A DNA stretch of 64,000 bases from contig CM035432.1 in the NCBI GenBank assembly GCA_020310875.1, forward strand, positions 99,970,512 to 100,034,511, written 5' to 3'. The position numbers and the translations under genes are program-made. The stretch's first letter is position 1. Every line of letters begins with the position of its first letter. The notes under the pieces are model-generated. The model was not told the DNA's origin. It did not search any database and saw only the letters and a program-made list of their open reading frames with translations. This document shows positions 21,201 to 29,909 of the stretch, piece after piece. Source of the stretch: Ceratopteris richardii (lineage: Eukaryota > Streptophyta > Polypodiopsida > Polypodiales > Pteridaceae).

Positions 21201-22064
21201 TCGAGTCCTTTCTACTGCGCTTCTCCAACACTTAGCCGGTTCATTACAGTGAGCAAAGGCTTCCGTCCACACCTCAGAAATTTCCTGGTGGACAGAGGGG
21301 AGGGAAAATGATGTCTGACAAGCATGAAACCAAGGAGCTTTCTGGAGCATGGGAATCGGTTTGAAGGACAGAGTAATCGGATAGTGGTCTGAGATAGTGA
21401 GGTCCATGTGTTGAGAAATCGAAGGAATACCCCACTGAAGGATGGTGTTCTGATCGATGTAGCATCTATCAAGTCTTGCTTTCCTCAAAGAGTCCCCCGA
21501 CTGGAGATTAGACCAGGAGAACCCCTCCCTGTCTTTCACTTCGACCAGGTCGAGATGGAGCTTGATTTTATCCCATATCTCTTTCTCCTGACCGTCAATA
21601 ATTTTTCCTTTGTTATTCCATCGGTCCTCAGGAAACTCAACCATGTTGAAGTCCCCACAAATCAGAACATTGTGTGAAAGGGAGTCAAGGGAAGCCCAAG
21701 TATCCATTCTATCTGCTTCACCATTAGGGGCATAAATTGAGACCACAGTGAACTGGAAAGGAGACCCGAAAGAGGCAGCAATCCAACGATGGTTCCGACC
21801 TTCAAAAGTCGAGGTCACATTGCTAGACAAGGCGTGACTAATACCGATAGAAGCACCCCCCGTCCCTCTAGGGTGAGAAGTGGAGAACCAAAGGTGGTTC
21901 GGAGAAATGCATTTCAGCCGATTTTGAAGATCCTCTCCGTCGATTTTAATCTCTTGTAATCAAATAAAGTCAGGGGCGAAGCACATGTCTTTGAACCACT
22001 GGCCAAGAATCGAAGCTCTTGACGGGTCAGACAGACCCCTAACGTTTAAAGATGTGAATTTCAT
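18248..22064 (-). pseudogene. LINE B ORF2, endonuclease-reverse transcriptase
   Basis: About 1,272 codons, the same length as in LINE A. Endonuclease motifs are SLNVRGL, QEIKIDG, SIYAPNGE, ICGDFNM and SDHYP. RT motifs are KIDFDKAYDRLEWDF, RQGCPLAPLLFAIA and FADDMNAF, with both catalytic Asp residues present. The zf-RVT part has CKRCHR...HLFFDCP. The start is ATG 22064, whose first base is the last base of the ORF1 TAA. Lesions are TGA at 21960-21962, where LINE A has Cys (FICIQEIK), and a single-base shift near 19260. Otherwise 874 codons are open in one piece. Confidence 0.93.
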
Positions 22065-22066
22065 TA
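22062..22066 (-). promoter_or_regulatory. TAATG stop-start overlap of LINE B ORF1/ORF2
   Basis: On the minus strand the ORF1 stop TAA and ORF2 start ATG share one A, giving TAATG. This is the same pentamer used by the SART1 LINE for translational coupling. LINE A has ATGA at this point, so tight overlap is kept though the exact form differs. Confidence 0.78.
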
Positions 22067-22795
22067 ATGATGGTTGCCCTCTTTGAGGGGAGGGACCCGA
22101 TCTTTTTTCTTCTTGTGGTCTTCTTTTTTCTTCCCTACTTCTTGACTTAGGATTCTACTCTTGAGGGGGCTCTTCCAAGGCATGCCGGAAGGTTGTTTAC
22201 CTTTAAGCTTGGACTTTTGTTGCGGTAGTCTTGGAAAGCATACCGGGAGGGTAGGACCAAGAGCGGAGCTTTCGCTGTCTGGGTTGTCTTCATTGCTGGT
22301 AGTGAAGCCTTCCTCTTTACTCGTGGTGTACCCTTCTTGGTTATCTTCTTTGCTGGTAGAGCACCCAAGGGTATTATCAGTGGGGTCTTCTTCAAAATGG
22401 TTGTCCCCTGAGAAGTCGAGCTCATTAATCTCTTTTTCTAGGTTACAGTATATGTTATTTGAGGGGGCAGCTGTCGTAGTATTCCTTGTTTTTGATCTTC
22501 GAGGGCTAACTTTCCTCTTGCGTCTCACTTCAGTGAAACCTTCTGAATCCGTCTCAGCAACGCGAGTTCCCTCTTCTTCCTCCATTGGAGGGGGATGACC
22601 CCGAGTGTCGTCTTGGGGGAGAGGGTCTAGGGTCCCATCTGGTTTAAGCTTGTTTTTATTGGTACTTTTCTTCAGGGGGCAGTCTTTGATCCTGTGACCT
22701 TGAAGCCCGCACCGGAAGCACGCGTTTGGCAGATTTTTGTAAGTAATCTCTTGTGTCCAGGTCTTACCATCTCCACAGTTTATGGCCTTGCTCTT
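22064..22795 (-). pseudogene. LINE B ORF1, C-terminal half
   Basis: Homologous to residues about 250-490 of LINE A ORF1: TWTQEITYKNLPNACFRCG, the CCHC knuckle CFRCGLQGHRIKDC, an acidic Ser/Thr-rich middle with repeated YTTSKEEGFTTSNED-like motifs, and a Lys-rich end. The N-terminal DUF4283-like half is lost to 5' truncation near 22795. Codons upstream of that point in the same frame belong to the flanking gene, not to the LINE. Confidence 0.88.
22787..22795. repeat. LINE B target-site duplication, right copy
   Basis: CTTGCTCTT, matching 18099-18107. Confidence 0.6.
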
Positions 22796-23107
22796 GTATC
22801 GCCTCCTCCCCGCTCCATTCACTATACTCAAGCACAGAATCCATGCAATACGTAGCAACGCTATTAGAAGGGGAAAAGATTAACCCACACCAGAAAGTCT
22901 TCGCAGTACATTGGCGTTAGGCGGAGAAAACAAGGAAAATGGGCAGTTGAGTTTCGTAATCCCGTCAAAGGGAGACTATGGCTTGGTACCTACGATCATA
23001 CTGAGGCAGCAGCTAAATCTTATGACATGGCTGCAAGGAAACTCAGAGGGCCTCCTTCCAGCAGAATAGGCTATGGCTTGCATATCCAATTGCGTTCTTT
23101 ATTGTAG
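22796..23107 (+). pseudogene. AP2/ERF-domain transcription factor gene, 3' part
   Basis: The plus strand encodes a nearly complete AP2/ERF DNA-binding domain: [54 protein letters not shown]. The YIGVRRR start, [14 protein letters not shown] and AARKLRG blocks are family hallmarks, including the Arg and Trp residues that contact DNA. AP2/ERF proteins bind GCC-box or DRE-type promoter sites in plant nuclei. The frame ends at TAG 23105-23107, only 16 residues after the domain. Two in-frame stops lie upstream (near 22853 and 22865). It is either a pseudogene or the last exon of a spliced gene; the LINE insertion favours pseudogene. Confidence 0.82.
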
Positions 23108-23650
23108 ATCCCCCTATACCCCGACGATGGATGATCACATGTGGAGGTCCTAATCCACGCTGTGACATTGTCTCTCTTGCCATCCTATGTGCGCCATCTA
23201 GAGGCTCGCGAATCGGCTCTCACACAGAGAGAGAGCTAGAGAGAGAGAGAGCAAGAGCCTCCCCACGCGATGGATGTTTTGCTACTGGAACTGAAGATGC
23301 AACACTCGACTGCGCTTCCATCAGAGAGATAGAGAGAAAACGACAGTCTCCGCCATTGCTGTAGCCCCTCAACTCTGTGGCAGAGAGAAAGCGCAAGAGA
23401 ACAAACTCTCTCTACAGCACCAAAGTTTGGCATCGTGAGCAATTTGAGCATAACAGTGCAGCGTCAGAAATAAGAGTGCACGTCGAGTGATTTGATAGTA
23501 GTTTCTGCCAGTTATCGTGCCTCAGACCGCGTGTTGGAAAGAGAGATTAGTGCTAACGAATAGCGACGTGGTCTGTCCATATAGTATTCTGTGCTATCTA
23601 ATGAATTCTGTTCGTGGGTGCATTGCATTGCACATAAGATGTAGGTGAAC
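23108..23650. other. Flank of the AP2/ERF locus with GA-rich patch
   Basis: Possible 3' flank of the AP2 gene. A GA-rich microsatellite-like patch lies at about 23220-23255. Frames across it give Arg/Glu/Ser-rich peptides with no domain. Confidence 0.4.
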
Positions 23651-23917
23651 TAAGAAAAAAAAAAAAGAGCTATCCTTTAATGTGTAATGTGGGATGATCG
23701 TGGGCTATTCAAGAGCTATCCTTTAATGTGTAATGTGGGATGATCGTGGGCTATTCAAGATGGGCGGTTACTTGTAGTCTTCTCATGTCTCCTTTAATGT
23801 GTAATGTGGGATGATCGTGGGCTATTCAAAAAAAAAAGAGCTATCCTTTAATGTGTAATGTGGGATGATCGTGGGCTATTCAAGATGGGCGGTTACTTGT
23901 AGTCTTCTCATGTCTCC
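23651..23917 (+). repeat. 46-bp tandem repeat with A-runs
   Basis: The unit GAGCTATCCTTTAATGTGTA... (46 bp, ending GGGCTATTCAA) starts at 23667, 23713 and 23838, with a partial unit from 23791. Units 2 and 4 are followed by the same 32-34 bp spacer (GATGGGCGGTTACTTGTAG...). Units 1 and 4 are preceded by runs of about ten A. The repeats look almost identical to each other, so the array is young. Confidence 0.85.
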
Positions 23918-23976
23918 TTGCTTCCAGAGGTGTGCTAAATCGTCTTTTTGAGTAGCTTTCGATCATCTTTGCCTCA

Positions 23977-24531
23977 ATGTCGACCCTTCTCCCCTCGTTG
24001 GTCCTAAACAATGTGGCTCCCCCCCATTCCGAGTGCCCCCTCGAGATGGGTTCTGGCCCATCGGACATCGCTCCCCCGGTGGTGTCGTTGTGCATGGAGT
24101 CAGTGGCGGCAAAGCAAGAAGAATTGATGAAAACTTGTCTGATCGGTCAAGTCTTTGGCCCTAGACCCCCTCTAGAAATTGTGAGATCTTGGTTGCGTAA
24201 GGAGTGGTTCCCGCGTGGTCGAGTGACTGTTGACTATGTGTGTCTTAGACACCTTATGGCTGATTTGGGTGTTGGTCAGTCTTCTGCCACCACCATCTTC
24301 ATTGACAATCAGAGTGGATTGGCAGTTGCGAGAAACCCTATGTTCCATGCTCGCACTAAGCACATTAAGGTGCATTATCATTATGTCAAGGAGAGGTTCT
24401 CTACTAGGGAGATCAGCTTGGCATATGTGTCTAAGCACGAGAACATTGCATACCTTTTCACGAAGGCTCTACCTAGGGAGAAGTTTGAAGCCTTCCACAT
24501 GGCTTTAGGCTTACTTCCTTTTGTGGATTGA
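23977..24531 (+). pseudogene. Chimeric frame: LINE ORF1 N-terminus joined to Copia RNase H
   Basis: One open frame of 184 codons. Residues 1 to about 81 match the N-terminus of LINE A ORF1 (LPSLVLNNVAPP, KTCLIGQVFGPRPPLEIVR, LRKEWFPRG). From about residue 84 it is the family A Copia RNase H end (YVCLRHLMADLGVGQSSATT, FIDNQSGLAVARN, HARTKHIKVHYHYV), finishing GLLPFVD and TGA just before an LTR. The join is in frame near 24222. It is probably a chance product of one element inserting or recombining into the other. The LINE part fixes the ORF1 start codon for this family. Confidence 0.88.
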
Positions 24532-24604
24532 TTCCACATAACTTGGCACTTATTTATACATGAGTGCTAGCTCATTGTTCATTGCATCACTCCCAGGCAG
24601 GATT

Positions 24605-24834
24605 TGTTGATATATTTGAGTAGTGATGTGTGTGAACACACTAGGACCGTCAGGGCACTTTTTTCCCTCTTTAGGAGGTTTTTTTCCCCGACTTGTATAT
24701 ACGCCTATAGCCCTAACGAGTTAATTATCTTTGTACATACTAGTGTTAATACATTCAGTATTCTGTGTTGTGCTCCAAGCTTCTTCTTCTTCCTTGTGTT
24801 GTTCGTGTGCTTTTGCAAACCTCGAACTCCAACA
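24605..24834 (+). repeat. Copia family A LTR (copy 3)
   Basis: 230 bp, TGTTGATATATTTGAG to CTCCAACA, directly after the RNase H end and a purine-rich tract; a 3' LTR. Confidence 0.92.
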
Positions 24835-24872
24835 CTAGCTCACCGTTCACCACATCACTCCCAAGGGGGATT
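24835..24872 (+). repeat. Duplicated sub-terminal segment between two LTRs
   Basis: These 38 bp (CTAGCTCACCGTTCACC...GGGGGATT) match the bases that normally precede the LTR (24567-24604 and 383-415), including the polypurine tract. They are followed by another LTR. Confidence 0.8.
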
Positions 24873-25085
24873 TGTTGATATATTTTGGTAGTGATGTGTG
24901 TGAACACACTTTGGTCCCTCTTTAGGAGGTCTTTTCCTCTCGGCTTGTATATGCGCCTATCACCCTAGCAGGTCACTTATCTTTGTATATGCACTTGGTA
25001 ATACATTCAGTATTGTGTGTTGTGCTCCAAGCTTCTTCTTCTTCCTTATGCTGTTGTGTGCTCCTGCACACCTCAAACTCCAGCA
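24873..25085 (+). repeat. Copia family A LTR (copy 4, tandem)
   Basis: 213 bp from TGTTGATATATTTTGG to CTCCAGCA, carrying a deletion of about 15 bp near the ACACACT motif relative to copy 3. No primer-binding site or internal region follows. Confidence 0.9.
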
Positions 25086-25201
25086 TAGTGGATTTGATCA
25101 TGTATTATTTTTTGAGAGTATAAGAAAGTTTGAAACCTACACTACTAACTCACACACCCATATTTTTAGATACTTTTGAAGGCTGATAATGTCTAGTGAA
25201 T

Positions 25202-25259
25202 GGGTTTTGAATCCAAACATGGTGCCCCATGACGTTCAAAGCTTACCGCTAAGCCACAC
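25202..25259 (-). other. tRNA-like sequence, possible SINE head
   Basis: On the minus strand GTGGCTTAGCGGTAAGC fits box A and GGATTCAAAACCC fits box B, about 35 bases apart. The intervening part does not give a clear anticodon arm and the T-stem is imperfect, so it is not a functional tRNA gene. A tRNA-derived SINE head is the likeliest reading. Confidence 0.45.
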
Positions 25260-25464
25260 TTATTTGAACAAATACGATCATGTTATTTTCCGTTGTCCCC
25301 TTAGCTTTTGTACGTGATGAGATTTTTCCCGCTCACTCAATGGAGTCTTTCTTCATTAACATTGACAAAGCAAGATCAGAGAGAGGAAAACAGTTTTGAA
25401 TGACTCAAGACACAAACAATTGAAGTTGTAAGGAAAAACAATCGCTAAAATGAATGTAGGAGAT

Positions 25465-25998
25465 GACCAATTCAAGCGACTAGGCTCATCAGGGAATCTT
25501 GGATGGGCCTGATCACTTGAATTGGTTGTTCATAAGAATCATTATAAATCTACCATCACGTGCCATCATATATTAATATTCAAAGATAAAGGCCTTTAAT
25601 AAGATCAAACAAAGAACTTAATAGACATGACCAATTTAAGTGAATAGACCCATCTAAAAGGCTCAGATAAGCCTAATTGAATTGGTGGGATCCCAAAGAT
25701 CATCATTATCATTGGAGATCATCTTGGAATAGGTATTGGAAGAGTAAAATAAATCATGAAATAGAGAAATCAATGAGACGACCGATGCAAGCGAATAGGC
25801 TCATCAGAAAGTCTAGATAGGCCTAATCACTTGAATTGGTCGTGACTTCCAAATGATCACAAATAGATGTTAATTGGCTTACATTACATAAGGTACAAGC
25901 TAAAAAAGACATAGAAAAGAACAACTCTAGACACGACCAATTCCAGCGAAAAGGCTCATAAAAAATTCTATGATGGGCCTAATCGCTTCAATCGGTCA
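25465..25998. repeat. Four hairpin-forming repeats at about 155-bp spacing
   Basis: Units at 25465-25526, 25629-25686, 25780-25844 and 25935-25998. Each has a left arm like CGACCAATTCAAGCGAATAG and a right arm like CTAATCACTTGAATTGGTCG, reverse complements over about 20 bases with a few mismatches, separated by 15-25 variable bases. Start-to-start distances are 164, 151 and 155. Linkers are far more diverged than the arms. Confidence 0.85.
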
Positions 25999-26099
25999 TC
26001 TCTCACAATTTTCTTATCTAGATGTACCTTGAACTCATCTTCCTCGTAGATCAATTCTTTCTCGTCAATCCTTATTGTTCCTTTGTCCTCAGCTACCTC

Positions 26100-27006
26100 C
26101 ACAAACAAACATCCTCATCCAAATGAGAAAACCCCCAAATCTTTTTGCCGCTAGTCAAAATCTTCTTTTGCAAGGGTCGGCTTCTATGAAAGCACGCTTT
26201 CATAGTAGCATGAGAGAGCTTTGGATGATACTTTGAATTCTTTTGACAAGGATAAGTCGAGGCTCAAAAATTCCTCTTTACTTTTATCCTTCTCATTTAT
26301 AAACCTCCTTGCAACTTCTTTTGATTCAGCTATAGCAGCAAGGAGTTGTCTTCTCTAATATTGAAGAGCTCTTGGATTCAATACAAAGGAACAAAATCTT
26401 CCTAGAGATAAAGTAACATGGGAGATTTGGGAGAAGGAGTGATTTTGTTGAGATTTTCACATGTTCTATTGGCTCTCTAATTGTAGTCTTTGCTCTGAAA
26501 GTAGCGATATCAAAGTTTCTAACCTCTTCTTCTTTTGCTTGGAGGTCCTTTTTCTAGGGATGCCCCTTTTTCTTCATCATGTTCCTTTTCTTCATTCTTC
26601 CAAACTGAGATGTGATCAAGCCAAATCAGAAACCATATGCTCAAGGGCGGTAAACAACAATTGTTTTGATGTTCTAGTCAAAGTTCTATCTTTCTTGGCA
26701 AGGGGGAGATCTTCCTACATTTTCTACTAATTATGGCCCTATCCAAAGGATCCTTCCCAAAAATGATTGGGTGGATATAAGTTTTTCCAGATATGTAACT
26801 TATTGGCCGTTTACTATCCTAATCAAGGTCTCCCAGTCATCCATAAGAAATGCCTTGCTTTTCTCCACAAGTGCTTCAAAATCAAAGGTGGGATTGAAGA
26901 TTCTCATTGCATCTGGAAAATGATTCACCCTCAATCCCTCTTGAACCATAAAATCTAGAAGTTTCTCAGATGGAGAAACACTAAGAATCACATTCTTCTC
27001 TTCCAT
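26100..27006 (-). other. Unrecognised minus-strand region with a short ORF
   Basis: An ATG at 27006 opens a 68-codon frame (EEKNVILSVSPSEKLLDFMV, then NPTFDFEALVEKSKAFLMDD) ending at 26800. Further protein-like pieces with stops continue leftward to about 26.1 kb. It may be a decayed element gene; no family recognised. It lies between the two groups of hairpin repeats. Confidence 0.35.
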
Positions 27007-27013
27007 CTCAATA

Positions 27014-27785
27014 GACAACTGATACAAGTGAATAGAAGTAATCAAAGAGAGGCAAACTGGCAGAATCCCTTGAATCGGTCGTGTATAGGATATGAGCTTA
27101 GAGTGCTTGGCTATGGAGGTAGAAATTTCTTCAAGGTTGAAAAATCAGAAAAGACCAAGGCAACTGATATTTATAGGCAAAGAGAGAAAGAAACAGTCAC
27201 ATGAAGTGGACCAATGAACATGTGACATGTGGCAAAATTGAACTCAAAAATTTCAATGATCAAATGATGTGGACCACTGGAAAGTTGACATGTGAAATTG
27301 TACATTGGGATTCACAATGATTAGATGATGTGGACCAATCAAATGATGCCACATGGCACTAGTGGTCAACTCAACTTAGAGACCTATTTAAGCTCCTCCC
27401 TTCATTTGTGCCATTTTCTTTGTAACCCATGTGCTACCCTTGACTTCCAATAGTTTTCGTGCTCCAAGCCTCTTCTGCAAATTTCTCTATTTCCTCTTCT
27501 CCTTGAGCTCTCTTGGTGTGCAAGGTAATATCCCTAAACTTGGAATCCTGTACACGACTGATTCAAGCGATTAGTAGAATCGGAGATTTTCAGATTTTCC
27601 CAATTGCTTGAATTGGTCGTGTCGAGTTAAAAAGCTTTTTGAGATCTTGGTTTTACTTTTCAGATAAGGGCAAAAGATTATAGGATTCTATTTTTTCCAC
27701 ATGATTTTATTGACACAATCAATTCAATCCATTAGGGGAATCAGAGACTTTCGGATAGACCTATTCGGTTGAAGTGATAATGTCT
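27014..27785. repeat. Three further hairpin repeats
   Basis: Units at about 27014-27083, 27552-27622 and 27714-27785. The middle one is best preserved: ACACGACTGATTCAAGCGAT on the left and ATTGCTTGAATTGGTCGTGT on the right. The last has a degenerate right arm. They repeat the motif of 25465-25998 but are not evenly spaced. Confidence 0.75.
27165..27178 (-). promoter_or_regulatory. Possible TATA box, minus strand
   Basis: The minus strand reads CCTATAAATATCAG, a good TATA match, 160-170 bases upstream of the ATG at 27006. A hairpin repeat sits in the would-be leader. No other promoter evidence. Confidence 0.35.
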
Positions 27786-28525
27786 AGTCAAAAGCATGTC
27801 TATGATCTATTTTTTTTCCAAGGTATACAAGGGGAAGATTTATTCATTTTTTGAATTAGGCACCTTTCAGGCATATCCGTTGGATCTTGGCTTCATCCTA
27901 AGGCTCCAAATGCTCGCTCCCATGAGAAAAAAACACATTTTGATATTCTCCATTGGATCTAGACAAGATCAAAGAGCACACAATCTTGCAATGGGGAGAT
28001 CAGCCCTGTTTGCGCTCCATCCTTGGATTTGAGATCAATCCAATGATTGAAATCCTTGTAGAGATTGACACACGTGCCTCTTCTTTGTCCCTACCTTCCA
28101 CGAAAATGGATAGATGCCAGTGTTTTTAAATGATCCAAGTGCTAAGATTTATCTTCTTTTTCCATTAAAAAATGAAAGTCTATGAAATAATATTTTATTT
28201 ATGAATACCACTGGTGGTTTAGGATTTTGCCTTAATCACCCTGGAGATTAATTTTAATCCCTAAAAATTAGGGATCCTTACAAGGCCCATCCAGGGTTCA
28301 CTTTTTCCCCTAATGAAGAAAAATATCTACAATACAAAAACATATATCTGGTAATACAAAAACAATTGAAATTGATAAAAGAGCATTGTTAAACTTCACT
28401 TACAATATGACTGGAATTGCAGATGATTGTCTAGCATCAGATCCTTAACACTATATACATGTTGAACTTTAGCAAACAACCGTCTCTCTTCAATTAGAAA
28501 CTAAGAATACGACCTTTATTTTCTT
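27786..28525. other. No recognised feature
   Basis: A 78-codon frame at 27796-28032 (plus) has no identifiable domain. The remainder is AT-rich. Confidence 0.35.
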
Positions 28526-28610
28526 GGAAGTAATCCTCAACCATGGATTTTGGGGCAAGTACTTAGCCCATCATTCTACTAGCAAGTACGTCATGAGTTC
28601 AATTCCCACA

Positions 28611-28625
28611 ATTGGTATCAAGGCC
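28611..28625 (+). other. TRIM-B primer-binding site
   Basis: ATTGGTATCAAGGCC directly follows the LTR end; TTGGTATCA matches the initiator-tRNA-Met-complementary site used by the Copia elements in this window. Confidence 0.75.
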
Positions 28626-29150
28626 TAGGCAGTAGGCTTTCGCAAGGTGAATGGAAGGCATGCACACAGCTTTCAAAGGTGAGCCCAACAAAGATTAGAG
28701 TGTATATCACAATCCAATGATCAGATTTAGAAGTGTAAGATATTATTGGAAAGCTCTCAAAATGAATATTTGAATGGGAGCATCTAGATTGAGGATCGAA
28801 GATACCTTGTATGGGTGAAAACCACATTCAAGAGACCAAAGGTTGAGAGCAAGGTAGGTCCATAGGCTAGTGGCCAAGATGCAGAAAGGCAAGGTTCAAG
28901 ATACCAAGGTTGAGAGCAAAGGCAAGTCCATATGCAAGTTGCCAAGAAGCAGAAACACAAGGCTCAAGACACCAAGGTTGAGAGCAAGGCAATGCTATAG
29001 GCAAGTGGCCACGAAGTAGAAAGGCAAGGTTCAAGGGACAAATTTTGAGAAAAAGATGGTTCAAGAGACTGTGCAAGGGTGAGGACATCAATTCAAGGGG
29101 AGATCAAGGATTGATCATTGAGGATAATGATCTCTAGAAGGGGAAGAGAG

Positions 29151-29295
29151 CATTAGAACCAAGAATGATTGGTAGGAGATGGTTGAACCACACCCTAAGA
29201 GTGAGGACTAGGAAGTAATCCTCAAGCATGGCTTTTCGGGCAAGTGGTTAGCCCATTAGACTCCTAACTAGTGTTTCATTAGTTCAATTCACACA
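29151..29295 (+). repeat. TRIM-B 3' LTR with tRNA-like segment
   Basis: It aligns end to end with the TRIM-A LTRs (145 bp). It includes CGGGCAAGTGGTTAGCCC (box A, D-arm-like) and TTAGTTCAATTCACAC (weakened box B). Confidence 0.75.
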
Positions 29296-29909
29296 ACATG
29301 ATCATTATCCATCAGCGTAATTTTGTGAAATGTACAATGGTATGGTGTAAACACATAGTAAAAAAGATGTTATTACAATAGCGTTAGCAACCTAAATAGA
29401 AACATGGAATCCTAGATGGGTCTGGATCCCAACATGGATGAACTACAGGTTCTTTTCATTTCAAGTTTGCTTCACCCCTTGCTAGAGGCCCATCAAATCT
29501 TTGATGCTTTAGGTTAAGGAGTGCTACTATAGGCAGGATCACACTTTACTTGACTTCAATATGACTTTAAAATAATTTAGACAAAAAACCATCTATTAGT
29601 GCATTTGAATTTAACAAAAATCACTCGTGAGAAAATTTTATGCTTTAATTTGATCGTTTTTCTCTGTACTTCTCATTTTATTTTTATTTCTTTTTATTCC
29701 TATAATTTACACACTTTTTTATTTCTTAATTTTCTTGTTCTAATTTCTTTAAGTTCTTTTCATTATATCTATATTTTTTTCCCCTTTATATTATTTACAC
29801 TATTTCTTTCCTTCTTTTCTTGATAATTTAATTTAATTATTTTAAGATCATTTTACTATCATTTATATTCACACATTTCTTTCTTTTTAATTAAATAATA
29901 TACTACCAC
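29296..29909. other. AT-rich, T-runs, no gene
   Basis: Very AT-rich sequence; the 74-codon frame 29599-29823 is Phe/Leu/Ser-rich low complexity and not a believable protein. Confidence 0.5.

Larger units (their letters stand above)
18108..22795 (-). mobile_element. LINE B, 5'-truncated L1-type retrotransposon
   Basis: Minus-strand LINE of the same family as LINE A, 4.7 kb, with poly-T/poly-A at its left end and a matching 3' UTR. It keeps the whole of ORF2 and the C-terminal half of ORF1. The 5' end is cut within ORF1, as is usual for incomplete reverse transcription. It is flanked by a CTTGCTCTT duplication and lies inside an AP2/ERF gene. One nonsense codon and one frameshift in ORF2 suggest it is somewhat younger than LINE A. 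Confidence 0.92.
28526..29295 (+). mobile_element. TRIM-B, non-coding miniature LTR retroelement
   Basis: A second member of the TRIM-A family on the opposite strand. Parts in order: 5'-truncated LTR (28526-28610, ending ATTCCCACA), primer-binding site ATTGGTATCAAGGCC (28611-28625), internal region with the family minisatellite, polypurine tract AGAAGGGGAAGAGAG (29136-29150), and a full 145-bp 3' LTR (29151-29295). It is non-coding. The tRNA-iMet-type site and purine tract are better kept than in TRIM-A. Confidence 0.85.

Noticed and set aside
23108..23640. Shared element between 23.1-23.6 kb and 62.3-62.9 kb
   Set aside because: Both have a GA run, a GTAGTTTTCTGG-like motif and GCATTGCAT at similar spacing, but the alignment between motifs is too weak by eye to claim homology.
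25465..25998. CRISPR-like pattern (regular repeats with unique spacers)
   Set aside because: Repeats are imperfect palindromes of varying length with spacers near 90-100 bp that also show weak similarity, and the context is a plant genome with retroelements; no cas genes.
27361..27540. Host promoter and first exon with GTAATA splice donor
   Set aside because: A TATTTAAG motif and CAAGGTAATA occur, but no downstream coding exon can be recognised.
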